Shown here: positions 55,767 to 63,719 of the stretch, piece by piece | How positions within the stretch are numbered: position 1 is the stretch's first letter | Layout: every line of letters begins with the position of its first letter | Assembly (NCBI RefSeq): GCF_900107745.1 | Contig: NZ_FNRO01000002.1 | Coordinates: 558,001 to 622,000, forward strand | DNA length: 64,000 nt | From: Variovorax sp. YR216 | Lineage (GTDB): Bacteria; Pseudomonadota; Gammaproteobacteria; Burkholderiales; Burkholderiaceae_C | Direction of reading: 5' to 3' | The notes under the pieces: model-generated | Database searches by the model: none | Seen by the model: the letters and a program-made list of their open reading frames with translations, nothing else | Told to the model about the DNA's origin: nothing | Position numbers and translations under genes: made by a program

Positions 55767-56141
55767 ATGCGTCACTACGAAATCATTTTGCTGATCCATC
55801 CGGATCAGAGCGAGCAAGTTCCGGCCATGCTGGAGCGCTACAAGGGCATGATCACCGCCGGCGGCGGCAAGATCCATCGCGTCGAAGACTGGGGCCGTCG
55901 TCAACTGGCCTACCAGATCAACAAGCTCAACAAGGCGCACTACCTGTGCGTGAACATCGAAGCTGAGCAAACCGTGATGGCCGAACTCGAGCACGCGTTC
56001 AAGTTCAACGACGCCGTTCTGCGTCACCTGACCGTGGTCAAGAAGAAGGCCGAGACCGGTCCTTCGTCGATGATGAAGACGGTCGAGCGTGAAGAGGCTC
56101 GCAAGGCCCAGCAGGCCGAATACGCCGCCAACAACAACTGA
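55767..56141 (+). CDS. rpsF: 30S ribosomal protein S6
   Basis: 124 residues. [20 protein letters not shown] and the RNA/S18-facing [20 protein letters not shown] are standard S6 features. S6 forms a heterodimer with S18 on the 30S platform. First gene of the conserved rpsF-priB-rpsR-rplI operon. AAGGAG before ATG 55767. The C-terminal tail, rich in Glu and Ala ([16 protein letters not shown]), is somewhat extended compared with the core fold. In many bacteria the S6:S18 complex represses this operon through its leader; a leader motif was not identified here. Confidence 0.98.
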   Translation: MRHYEIILLIHPDQSEQVPAMLERYKGMITAGGGKIHRVEDWGRRQLAYQINKLNKAHYLCVNIEAEQTVMAELEHAFKFNDAVLRHLTVVKKKAETGPSSMMKTVEREEARKAQQAEYAANNN

Positions 56142-56145
56142 TGGT

Positions 56146-56448
56146 GTGAGTACCGTCGCAGTCAATCAGCTCGTACTGACTGCCTGCGTCGCCGAAATCG
56201 GAGCCCTGCGTTTCACGCCCGCCGGCCTGCCTGCAGTCGACGCCAGACTCGAACATGAGTCGACGATCGTCGAGGCGGGCCAGTCAAGAACGGTGAAGGC
56301 GGCTGTCAAAGCCGTGGCGTTCGGTGCAGTCGCAGAGCGGCTGGCACGGCAGGCACTGGGAAGTCTCTGGCGATTCCAGGGCTTCCTTGCCACTCCGGGG
56401 AACGGCAAGCATCCGGTTCTGCACATCCAGGATTTTCAGCAAGATTAA
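56146..56448 (+). CDS. priB: Primosomal replication protein N (PriB)
   Basis: 100 residues, OB-fold single-strand DNA-binding protein that helps PriA reload DnaB at stalled forks. Start GTG 56146, 4 bp after rpsF, gives [20 protein letters not shown], close to the family start; [20 protein letters not shown] and a C-terminal [10 protein letters not shown] strand follow. A longer frame upstream lies inside rpsF and is not used. The location between rpsF and rpsR is the classic priB position. dnaB, whose product it helps to load, is 1 kb downstream. Confidence 0.93.
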   Translation: MSTVAVNQLVLTACVAEIGALRFTPAGLPAVDARLEHESTIVEAGQSRTVKAAVKAVAFGAVAERLARQALGSLWRFQGFLATPGNGKHPVLHIQDFQQD

Positions 56449-56468
56449 TTTTCGACAAGAGGTCCCAA

Positions 56469-56750
56469 ATGGCCACGTTCAAGAAATTCAACAAGGACAA
56501 GCGTCCGAAGCGCAACACCCAGTCGCTGCTGTTCAAGCGCAAGCGCTTCTGCCGCTTCACGGTCGCCGGTGTTGAGGAGATCGACTACAAGGACGTCGAT
56601 ACCCTGCGCGATTTCATCAGCGAAAACGGCAAGATCATCCCCGCGCGCCTCACCGGCACGCGCGCCATCTACCAACGTCAGCTGAACACCGCGATCAAGC
56701 GCGCGCGCTTCCTCGCACTGGTGCCGTACAGCGACCAACACCGCGTCTAA
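56469..56750 (+). CDS. rpsR: 30S ribosomal protein S18
   Basis: 93 residues. The core [20 protein letters not shown] and the basic C-terminal part [20 protein letters not shown] are unmistakable. S18 pairs with S6 on the 30S subunit. The single N-terminal Cys in KRFCRF is all that is left of the zinc site seen in some S18 proteins, so this is a zinc-free form. It is 20 bp after priB and 13 bp before rplI. Confidence 0.98.
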   Translation: MATFKKFNKDKRPKRNTQSLLFKRKRFCRFTVAGVEEIDYKDVDTLRDFISENGKIIPARLTGTRAIYQRQLNTAIKRARFLALVPYSDQHRV

Positions 56751-56763
56751 GGAGCCGGACATC

Positions 56764-57216
56764 ATGCAAGTCATTCTTCTGGACAAGGTCGTCAACCTCG
56801 GCGTGCTGGGCGAGATCGTCAAGGTCAAGGACGGTTACGCACGCAACTACCTGATCCCCTCGGGCCGCGCTCGCCGCGCGACGGACGCCGCCAAGGCCGA
56901 ATTCGAAGCCAAGCGCGCTGAACTCGAGAAGGCAGCCGCCGCCAAACTGGCCGAAGCTCAAGCTCAGGGCGAGAAGCTCGCCGGTACGGCTGTCAAGCTG
57001 ACGCAAAAGGCCGGCGTCGATGGCCGCCTGTTCGGCTCGGTCACGAACCACGACGTTGCCGACGAGCTGAACAAGCTCGGCTACAAGGTCGCGAAGTCGC
57101 AAGTTCGCATGCCCAACGGCCCGATCAAGGTCGTCGGCGACAGCACCGTGAGCGTTGCGCTGCACACCGACGTGGTCGTCGAAATCAACGTGACGGTCTA
57201 CGGCGAAAGCGCGTAA
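56764..57216 (+). CDS. rplI: 50S ribosomal protein L9
   Basis: 150 residues. [20 protein letters not shown] and [20 protein letters not shown] form the N-terminal rRNA-binding domain; a long helix rich in Ala/Glu/Lys joins the C-terminal domain with [21 protein letters not shown]9 binds 23S rRNA near the L1 stalk and limits frameshifting. Last gene of the rpsF operon, followed by hairpins. Confidence 0.98.
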   Translation: MQVILLDKVVNLGVLGEIVKVKDGYARNYLIPSGRARRATDAAKAEFEAKRAELEKAAAAKLAEAQAQGEKLAGTAVKLTQKAGVDGRLFGSVTNHDVADELNKLGYKVAKSQVRMPNGPIKVVGDSTVSVALHTDVVVEINVTVYGESA

Positions 57217-57264
57217 GCCTTCTCAAGGAGAAAACAAGGTCGCTGATGCGACCTTGTCCTGTTG

Positions 57265-57288
57265 AGCCGCCTTCGGGCGGCTTTTGCT
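57265..57288 (+). terminator. Intrinsic terminator after rplI
   Basis: Stem AGCCGCC/GGCGGCT with a stable TTCG tetraloop and a short T-rich tail. A second hairpin, AAGGTCG/CGACCTT (57235-57254), lies directly upstream without a T-run. Confidence 0.8.
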
Positions 57289-57405
57289 TTCTAGAGTGGC
57301 CGCGTTGTCCCGCGTCGTTCACCGGAAGATCACCGAATATTCACAGCCTTGTCCACGTGACGCCGTGCGTCGCGCGGCTTAGCATGCAGGGTTGCAAGGA
57401 GCCTC

Positions 57406-58809
57406 ATGTCCGCCGTTTTTTCCTACGCCGATAACGACCCCTCGAACGATCGCCAGATCGCGCAATTGCGCATTCCGCCGCATTCGATCGAAGCCGAATC
57501 GAGCGTCCTTGGCGGGCTGCTTCTGGACAATGGGGCGTGGGACCGCATGGGCGATGTCGTCGTGGACAGCGACTTCTATCGTCATGAGCACAAGCTGATC
57601 TACGCCGCCATCGGCACCCTGATCAACGCCAGCAAGCCGGCCGACGTGATCACGGTCTACGAGCAATTGCAGAACCTCGGCAAGGCCGAGGAAATCGGCG
57701 GACTTGGCTATCTCAACTCGCTCGCCCAGTACGTACCGAGCGCGAGCAACATTCGGCGATACGCAGAGATCGTCCGCGAGCGATCGATCCTGCGCAAGCT
57801 CGTCGCCGCCAGCGATGAAATCGCGACGAATGCCTTCAACACGCAAGGCAAGGCGGTCGACAAGATCCTCGACGAGGCCGAGCAGAAGATCTTCAACATC
57901 GGCGAAGAGGGCACGCGGATGAAGCAGGGCTTCCAGGGCATGGATGCGCTGGTGGTCGAACTGCTTGACCGCGTGACCGAGATGGCCGAGAACCCGAACG
58001 ACATCACCGGCGTTCGCACGGGCTTCTACGAGTTCGACAAGATGACCTCGGGGCTGCAGCCGGGCGACATGATCGTGCTCGCGGCCCGGCCGTCGATGGG
58101 GAAGACTTCGCTGGCCATCAATATCGCGGAGCACGTCGCGCTCAACGAAGGGTTGCCCGTCGCGGTGTTCTCCATGGAAATGGGTGCGTCGCAGCTGGCG
58201 GTTCGTATCGTCGGCTCGATCGGCCGCATCGACCAGGGCCACCTGCGAACCGGCAAGCTCACCGACGACGAGTGGCCGCGGCTCACGGAGGCCATCGAAA
58301 AGCTGCGCAATGTGTCGCTGCACATCGATGAGACGCCGGGCCTGACCACCAGCGAGCTGCGCGCCAATGCGCGGCGGCTTGCGCGGCAGTACGGCAAGCT
58401 CGGGCTGATCGTGGTCGACTACCTCCAACTCATGAGCGTGTCGACCAGCATGAACGACGAGAACCGAGCCACTGCGGTGGGCGAAATCTCGCGCGGCCTG
58501 AAGATGCTGGCCAAGGAACTCAAGTGCCCCGTGATCGCGCTGTCGCAGTTGAGCCGTGGCGTTGAAAGCCGTACCGACAAGCGTCCGATGATGAGCGATC
58601 TGCGCGAATCGGGCGCGATCGAACAGGATGCCGACCTCATCATGTTCATCTACCGTGACGACTACTACAACAAGGACAGCAAGGAGCCGGGCGTCGCGGA
58701 AGTGATCATCAGCAAGCACCGGAATGGGCCGACCGGCACCGTCAAGCTGGCGTTCCTGAAGCCGCTGACCAAGTTCGAGAATCTCGCCATGGGCGGCGAC
58801 GATTTCTAG
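57406..58809 (+). CDS. dnaB: Replicative DNA helicase DnaB
   Basis: 467 residues. The N-terminal primase-interaction domain starts with LRIPPHSIEAESSVLGGLLL. The RecA-like motor has Walker A ARPSMGKTSLAI, Walker B LIVVDYLQLMS and the DnaB motif SQLSRGVESRTDKRPMMSDL with the arginine finger region. Hexameric DnaB unwinds DNA at the fork and stimulates DnaG. ATG 57406 has AAGGAG upstream. It is downstream of the S18-L9 operon but behind a terminator. Its TAG shares the palindrome CTAG with the convergent WYL gene. Confidence 0.97.
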   Translation: MSAVFSYADNDPSNDRQIAQLRIPPHSIEAESSVLGGLLLDNGAWDRMGDVVVDSDFYRHEHKLIYAAIGTLINASKPADVITVYEQLQNLGKAEEIGGLGYLNSLAQYVPSASNIRRYAEIVRERSILRKLVAASDEIATNAFNTQGKAVDKILDEAEQKIFNIGEEGTRMKQGFQGMDALVVELLDRVTEMAENPNDITGVRTGFYEFDKMTSGLQPGDMIVLAARPSMGKTSLAINIAEHVALNEGLPVAVFSMEMGASQLAVRIVGSIGRIDQGHLRTGKLTDDEWPRLTEAIEKLRNVSLHIDETPGLTTSELRANARRLARQYGKLGLIVVDYLQLMSVSTSMNDENRATAVGEISRGLKMLAKELKCPVIALSQLSRGVESRTDKRPMMSDLRESGAIEQDADLIMFIYRDDYYNKDSKEPGVAEVIISKHRNGPTGTVKLAFLKPLTKFENLAMGGDDF

Positions 58810-59516
58810 TTCTGATTCGCTGAATCAGCCTTTCGCGAGTTCGACTGCAGGCTCCTCAGCATATCCGCGAGCGTCTTGCCGGCCTCATCGCGGAAGCGCT
58901 CGGGCAGCACTTCGATCTGATCGATGCGATCGAGCCTGAAAGCGCGAAAGTCTTCCCTGAGTTCGCACCAGGCGGAAAAGGTCCAGACCTTTCCCCAATA
59001 GAAGCACCCGAGGGGCCTCACCGTGCGCTGCGTTGGCGCGCTGACGACGTCGTGATAGTCCATCCGGACCTTGTGCCGAGATTGCACGGCTTCTCGCAGT
59101 ACCTGCAGCCGAGTGCGCGTGCCATCGTCGAGCACGTAGGCCGGTGCATAGAGCGCAAGACTCTCGGCGGACACGCGCGCCGCTGGTGGCAGTACGGAAA
59201 GGATCTTTCCAAGCGCGGATTCGATATCCCGCGCCATCGCGGTGTCGACCCAGCTCTGCGCGAGCCGGGCCGATGCAACCAACGCCGCGGCCTCGTCCTG
59301 AGTGAACATGAGCGGTGGAAGGTCAAAACCTGAACCGATGCGGTAGCCGACCCCGGCTTCTCCATCGACCGGTACGCCCTGGCGCTGAAGATCGGCGATG
59401 TCGCGATAGACGGTGCGCTCCGAGATCTCCAGGCGTTGCGCGAGGAAGGCTGCGGTCGTGAGCCGCCGCCCGCGAATGATCTGGACGATCTGGAACAGAC
59501 GGTCGGCGCGGCGCAT
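58806..59516 (-). CDS. WYL-domain (YafY-type) transcriptional regulator
   Basis: 236 residues. An N-terminal HTH_11 winged helix (RLTTAAFLAQRLEISERTVY) is followed by the WYL ligand domain with RPLGCFYWGKVWTFSAWCEL; the W-Y-L core is changed to V-W-T-F here, a frequent variant. Such regulators sense nucleic acid fragments or small ligands and act as repressors. GGGAG precedes ATG 59516; a 50-residue upstream extension overlapping repeat copy G is rejected. GyrI-like and VOC genes upstream on the same strand are the usual companions of YafY regulators and are likely targets or partners. Confidence 0.88.
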   Translation of the reverse strand: MRRADRLFQIVQIIRGRRLTTAAFLAQRLEISERTVYRDIADLQRQGVPVDGEAGVGYRIGSGFDLPPLMFTQDEAAALVASARLAQSWVDTAMARDIESALGKILSVLPPAARVSAESLALYAPAYVLDDGTRTRLQVLREAVQSRHKVRMDYHDVVSAPTQRTVRPLGCFYWGKVWTFSAWCELREDFRAFRLDRIDQIEVLPERFRDEAGKTLADMLRSLQSNSRKADSANQN

Positions 59517-59601
59517 GCGGGCGTTCAGCTCCCGAACAGTTTCTTGTCGATTGGGCCGCTCCCACCTGGATCGCACGAAACCCAACACAGCCGAAGCCGG
59601 G

Positions 59602-59695
59602 AACCCCGCGGAACCGGCTTTGCCGGGCCGCCGGGGTTGCCCCCTGCAAGGGGGTCTCCGAGCCACACGGAGTGGGCGAGGCTGGGGGTGGGTTT
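59602..59695 (+). repeat. Dispersed three-hairpin intergenic repeat, copy G
   Basis: Hairpin 1 outer stem AACCCC/GGGGTT with GCGG/CCGC; hairpin 2 CCCCCTGCAAGGGGG; hairpin 3 GCC-a-CAC-GGA-GTG-GGC, with GGA in place of the GAA loop. It lies between two minus-strand genes and ends 4 bp before the stop codon of the GyrI-like gene. The 3' end reads GGTTT where other copies have GAGCT. Confidence 0.83.
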
Positions 59696-59699
59696 CATG

Positions 59700-60155
59700 T
59701 CAGTCCAGTTCAACTCCAATGTGGATGGCGACCTGTTCAGGTCCGCTGTACGCCTCGAAGTCGCTTCGATACCGACGTCGTATTTCAGGATGGTCGTCGA
59801 AATATTGCCAGATCGCCTCCCACACTGCGAGGACCATCTGGGGCATGGCGCCCTGTCCGGTGAACACTAGGTAGTCACCGCCTTCGATGCGCACCGCTTC
59901 CGGACCACCGGCAACCGCGACGCCTGTGGTGATGTCGAAGGCGCCACTGGCGTCGGTCTCATAGGCCGAATAGACGCCATAGAGGCGCATGTCGGCGATC
60001 CGATGAGGCGTCTTCTCGTAGATGCGCTCGTCGAAAAAGCGGTTCCACAAAGTGCCGATCCGCGCGGCCCCAGGATCGTTTTCGTCACGGTTGGTGGTCC
60101 GCGCGGTCAGCCCCGCGACGTTGAACGCACCGAGTCGTTGAAGTTGAGGTTGCAT
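59700..60155 (-). CDS. GyrI-like/AraC effector-binding-domain protein
   Basis: 151 residues with the SOUL/GyrI-like fold: FNVAGLTARTTN at the first strand, IGTLWNRFFDERIYEKTPHR, and GGDYLVFTGQGAMPQMVLAV before the last helix. Stand-alone members bind hydrophobic amphiphiles or hydrolyse certain toxins; some protect DNA gyrase. GGAG precedes ATG 60155; an ATG 24 bp upstream is possible. It sits between the VOC gene and the WYL regulator on the same strand, so the three may be co-transcribed. Confidence 0.85.
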   Translation of the reverse strand: MQPQLQRLGAFNVAGLTARTTNRDENDPGAARIGTLWNRFFDERIYEKTPHRIADMRLYGVYSAYETDASGAFDITTGVAVAGGPEAVRIEGGDYLVFTGQGAMPQMVLAVWEAIWQYFDDHPEIRRRYRSDFEAYSGPEQVAIHIGVELD

Positions 60156-60239
60156 GGCTTGCTCCGTATCAAAACCCATCGCTCCGAATGCGGAGCGAAT
60201 TGATGGCGGCTCGTCCTGCGTGCTGCCAGATGAGGTGCC

Positions 60240-60611
60240 TCAGGCCAGCGCGTGCAGCCCGACCTCGTTGCCTTCCGTGTCTCGCAGATGGGCGATGAAA
60301 CCCATGCCGGCCGGCAACTCGGACTTCGGCATCACGACTTGGCCGCCAGCGGCGACAGCGCGGGTCAGCGCAGCATCAATGCTCGGCATGCAGTCGAGAT
60401 AAATGCGAATGCCGCTGCCCGCCGCGGCCGCATGGTTCGGGCCGGCGGTGAGGCAGCCGCCGCTGGCGGGCTCGTCGTACGGAAAGACGGCCATCAGATC
60501 GCCGCCGAAGGTCTCGCGCCTCAATGTGCGGCCGAGCAGTCTTTCATAGAACACCTGTGCACGATCCATATCCGCGACAGGGATTTCGAACCAGTTGATG
60601 GCGGTCGTCAT
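60240..60611 (-). CDS. VOC (glyoxalase/bleomycin-resistance-like) family protein
   Basis: 123 residues, one pair of beta-alpha-beta-beta-beta modules. The start MTTAINWFEIPVADMDRAQV and end HLRDTEGNEVGLHALA are typical of the VOC group often annotated as YdcJ/PhnB-like glyoxalase. Metal ligands cannot be assigned with certainty; the final Glu of GNEVGLH is kept. AAGGAAG precedes ATG 60611. It is first in a small group with the GyrI-like and WYL genes. Function may be detoxification, but the substrate is unknown. Confidence 0.85.
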   Translation of the reverse strand: MTTAINWFEIPVADMDRAQVFYERLLGRTLRRETFGGDLMAVFPYDEPASGGCLTAGPNHAAAAGSGIRIYLDCMPSIDAALTRAVAAGGQVVMPKSELPAGMGFIAHLRDTEGNEVGLHALA

Positions 60612-60733
60612 GAAAGGGCTTCCTTGAACAGTGAATGAAGCCCGAATGGTGCGCGACAGCTCCTGACAGCGTTCTGTCAGGAGCGTGGCGGGCAGTGGAT
60701 TTCGCGCCCGTCGAGGGGCGCCGGCGCGGCGGG

Positions 60734-62476
60734 TTAGAGCACGTCGCTGGCGAAATCCGCCAGGCGCGAACGCTCGCCGCGCGCCAGCGTGATGTGGCCG
60801 CTGTGCGGCCAGCCCTTGAACTTGTCGACTGCGAAGGTCAGGCCGGAGGAGCCCTCGGTGAGGTAAGGGGTGTCGATTTGCGCCAGGTTGCCCATGCAGA
60901 TGATCTTCGTGCCCGGGCCTGCCCGCGTGACCAGCGTCTTCATCTGCTTCGGCGTGAGATTCTGGGCCTCGTCGATGATCACGTACTTGTTCAGGAAGGT
61001 CCGCCCACGCATGAAGTTCATGCTCTTGATCTTGATCTTGCTGCGGATGAGTTCGTTGGTCGCGGCGCGGCCCCATTCACCGGCGCCGCCACCGTCGCCC
61101 TTTGCCAGGAACTCGAGGTTGTCGTCGAGCGCGCCCATCCATGGGCCCATCTTTTCTTCCTCGGTGCCAGGAAGGAAGCCGATGTCTTCGCCGACGCTGA
61201 CAGTGGCGCGGGTCATGATGATCTCGGTATAGCGACGGTCATCGAGGACCTGCGTCAGGCCGGAGGCCAGCGCCATCAGCGTCTTTCCGGTGCCGGCGGT
61301 GCCGGTAAGCGTCACGAAGTCGACCTCGGGATCCATCAGGAGGTTCATCGCGAAGTTCTGTTCGCGGTTGCGCGTGTTCACGCCCCAGACGGCGTTCTTG
61401 ATGGAGCCGTAGTCCTTGAGCGTCTTGAGTACCGCCGTTTTGTCGCGGATTTCGGTCACCCTTGCATACATGCTCGGCTCGCCGGGCGCTTCGAAATAGG
61501 CGAACTGGTTGATGTAGAGGTTGGGCACGATCGGCCCGCTGACGCGGTAGAACGTGCTGCTGCCGCTTTGCCAGCTCTCGACGGTCTTGCTTTGGCGGGT
61601 CCAGAAGTCCGCCGGCAGCGCGAGCGAGCCCGAGTAGAGGAGATCGCCGTCTTCCAGCGTCTTGTCGTTCTGGTAGTCGTCGGCGTGCAGGCCGAGTGCG
61701 CGTGCCTTGACGCGCATGTTGATGTCCTTGGACACCAGCACGACTTCCCGCTTCGGCCGCCCCGAAGCGTCTTTCGAGTTCAGGTCGCGCAGCGCCTGGA
61801 CAACGCCCAGGATCTGGTTGTCGGCCTTGCCTTGCGGCAGGCTGGTGGGCAACGTGTATTCGAGCGGCTCCGTCTGGAAGAAGAGCTTGCCGCCGGATTC
61901 GCGATGGCCGGTGGTATCCAGCTTCAGGCCCTTGGCCATGTCCGCGCCCTGTGCGGCGGCCAGGGCGTCCAGCGTCCGGCTGGCCTGGCGGCCGTTTCGC
62001 GCGACTTCCGTGGTGCCCTTCTTGTGCCCGTCGAGCTCTTCGAGAACGATCATCGGCAGGAAGATGTCGTGCTCCTCGAAGCGGAAGAGGGACATCGGAT
62101 CGTGCAGCAGCACGTTGGTGTCGAGCACGAAAAGCTTGGCCGGCCCGTTCGACTTGCTGCGCTTGGCGCGTTGCTGAGCCTGACGCACGGCTGCGGCAGA
62201 TGTCTCCGCGACTTCCGAAGAGGTCGGAGACGGCGCTTTCGCGAGCGGAGTCGGAGCCTTCGCCTTGGGCGGGGAAAGGGTTTCGACACTTCCGCCCGCT
62301 TCGCCATCGTGGCGATCGAACAGTTCGAGCGGCCGAGGCCCGGCCGTGCCGCCTTCTTCCGATTTCCGATCAGTGGAACGGCGACCGCTTCGGCCCTGCG
62401 AAGACCGGGCGGGCGCATCGTGCGCGCTCGGCGAAAGCATGGCGGCACGTTTCGTGGGGGCGGGGGGCAGGGGCAT
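60734..62476 (-). CDS. PhoH-family ATPase with N-terminal PIN RNase domain (PhoH2 type)
   Basis: 580 residues. After a 115-residue basic, disordered tail comes a PIN domain with FVLDTNVLLHD, VLEELDGHKKG and VSKDINMRVKARALG, whose acidic residues bind metal. The C-terminal PhoH ATPase has Walker [14 protein letters not shown] and Walker B YVIIDEAQNLT. PhoH2 proteins are RNA helicases fused to a nuclease and are linked to RNA decay or toxin-antitoxin function. Here it looks like the chromosomal housekeeping form without an antitoxin next to it. ATG 62476 is the likely start; a start at 62494 would use a TTG. It follows the PrxQ gene behind a terminator. Confidence 0.9.
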   Translation of the reverse strand: MPLPPAPTKRAAMLSPSAHDAPARSSQGRSGRRSTDRKSEEGGTAGPRPLELFDRHDGEAGGSVETLSPPKAKAPTPLAKAPSPTSSEVAETSAAAVRQAQQRAKRSKSNGPAKLFVLDTNVLLHDPMSLFRFEEHDIFLPMIVLEELDGHKKGTTEVARNGRQASRTLDALAAAQGADMAKGLKLDTTGHRESGGKLFFQTEPLEYTLPTSLPQGKADNQILGVVQALRDLNSKDASGRPKREVVLVSKDINMRVKARALGLHADDYQNDKTLEDGDLLYSGSLALPADFWTRQSKTVESWQSGSSTFYRVSGPIVPNLYINQFAYFEAPGEPSMYARVTEIRDKTAVLKTLKDYGSIKNAVWGVNTRNREQNFAMNLLMDPEVDFVTLTGTAGTGKTLMALASGLTQVLDDRRYTEIIMTRATVSVGEDIGFLPGTEEEKMGPWMGALDDNLEFLAKGDGGGAGEWGRAATNELIRSKIKIKSMNFMRGRTFLNKYVIIDEAQNLTPKQMKTLVTRAGPGTKIICMGNLAQIDTPYLTEGSSGLTFAVDKFKGWPHSGHITLARGERSRLADFASDVL

Positions 62477-62515
62477 GGGGCGGTTCGCTCGCAAGAATGA
62501 AGGGGCCAGAAAACG

Positions 62516-62545
62516 AAAAAGCCGCCTGAAGAACCTGGCGGCTTT
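62516..62545 (-). terminator. Intrinsic terminator after the PrxQ gene
   Basis: On the minus strand AAAGCCGCC/GGCGGCTTT with a ten-base loop is followed by TTTTT. It lies 121 bp past the PrxQ stop and 40 bp before the PhoH start. Confidence 0.8.
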
Positions 62546-62666
62546 GTTCGGTGGATGCGGTCGCGGAACTCAACGGCATGGAGCCATTATGCACATCGCG
62601 AATGTCACTACCTCTGTTCGTTGCGCGTCGCCAACGGGGGGCGCGCAAAACCTCACACTTGGTCGA

Positions 62667-63143
62667 TCAGGCGGCTTTTTTGAGCGCCTTGACAGCTTTG
62701 AGTACCTCGTCGACATGGCCGGGCACCTTGAGCCCGCGCCACTCGGCCTTGAGAACGCCGTCCGCACCGATCAGGAAGGTGCTGCGCTCGATGCCCTTGA
62801 CCTTCTTGCCGTACATGATCTTGTTCTTGACGACGCCGAACATGTGGCACATTTTTTCTTCGGTGTCCGCGATCAGCTCGAAGGGGAGTTCGAGCTTGGC
62901 CTTGAATTCGTCATGCGACTTCATGTTGTCGCGCGACACGCCGAACACTGTGGCGCCAGCCTTTTCGAAATCCTTGTAACGATCGCGGAACTGCATGGCT
63001 TCGGTCGTGCAGCCTGGCGTGTTGTCCTTGGGATAGAAGTACATCACCAGAACTTGGCCGAGATGCGAGGTGTTCGAGACCTTCAGGCCGCCGGTAGCAT
63101 TGGCGTCGAATTCGGGAATGGGTTTGTTGACAACGATCGCCAT
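62667..63143 (-). CDS. bcp: Peroxiredoxin PrxQ/BCP
   Basis: 158 residues. The peroxidatic cysteine is C45 in YPKDNTPGCTTEAMQF. The resolving Cys five residues later, found in E. coli BCP, is Met50 here. Instead C99 in EEKMCHMFGVVK occupies the helix-3 position used as resolving Cys by some PrxQ enzymes such as that of Xanthomonas. It should therefore be an atypical two-Cys enzyme reducing peroxides with thioredoxin. ATG 63143. Upstream lies the Mth938-like gene on the same strand after 123 bp. Confidence 0.92.
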   Translation of the reverse strand: MAIVVNKPIPEFDANATGGLKVSNTSHLGQVLVMYFYPKDNTPGCTTEAMQFRDRYKDFEKAGATVFGVSRDNMKSHDEFKAKLELPFELIADTEEKMCHMFGVVKNKIMYGKKVKGIERSTFLIGADGVLKAEWRGLKVPGHVDEVLKAVKALKKAA

Positions 63144-63266
63144 GAAACTTGTTTTCTCCGGTTTGATTCCATGCCCGAACGAGTCGAGTCCATGGAGGGG
63201 ATTGGTCGTTGCTAGATGAGGGCGGGCCGCCGGCTTGCAACCCGCAATTTTACCTCGAAATGCCTC

Positions 63267-63653
63267 TTACTGCCTGCCCGGGGCCTCCTCAATAAGGAGG
63301 GCGGCAATCACGTGCCGGCCTTCACTCGCGAGGATGTTGTAGGTGCGGCAGGCCGCCGCCGTGTCCATCGTCTCGACGCCGGTCCGCTGAGCCATGAGCG
63401 GCTGGAGCCAGACCGGCTTCGGAAACCGGATGCGTGCTCCGCTGCCGAAAATGATCAATTCGGCCCCCAGCGACGCCAGTTGGGCGAAGTGACCCGGCCC
63501 CAATTCATCGAAATGCGTGCAATTCCACGTGAAGCGCTCGCCGCGCGAGCCGACGACGACGCTGGCGTCGACGCGTTCGTTGTTGATGGCCACCCAGCCT
63601 GGGCCATGTGCAGTCAGTGTCTGGACGTCGGATTTGTCGGGCTGGAGCTTCAT
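63267..63653 (-). CDS. Mth938-like (DUF498/NDUFAF3) domain protein
   Basis: 128 residues with the alpha-beta-alpha pattern of Mth938/NDUFAF3: GWVAINNERVDASVVVGSRG, then ELIIFGSGARIRFPKPVWLQ and GVETMDTAAACRTYNILASE. The human homologue NDUFAF3 helps assemble respiratory complex I; bacterial roles are not well defined. No signal peptide. It is divergent from alaA with a 66-bp spacer containing no clear operator. ATG 63653 gives an N-terminus of about ten residues ahead of the fold. Confidence 0.87.
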   Translation of the reverse strand: MKLQPDKSDVQTLTAHGPGWVAINNERVDASVVVGSRGERFTWNCTHFDELGPGHFAQLASLGAELIIFGSGARIRFPKPVWLQPLMAQRTGVETMDTAAACRTYNILASEGRHVIAALLIEEAPGRQ

Positions 63654-63719
63654 CGGGAACGGCGGGGAACTGTGGTCAAATTATAGGTTTTCCCCTGCGC
63701 AGACCCCCTTGGAGGGACT

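Noticed and set aside
57235..57254. AAGGTCG/CGACCTT hairpin after rplI as the main terminator
   Set aside because: It lacks a T-run; the following AGCCGCC-TTCG-GGCGGCT hairpin fits better.
59517..59666. A 50-residue N-terminal extension of the WYL regulator
   Set aside because: It would be translated from repeat copy G and lacks similarity to the family; ATG 59516 has a GGGAG site.
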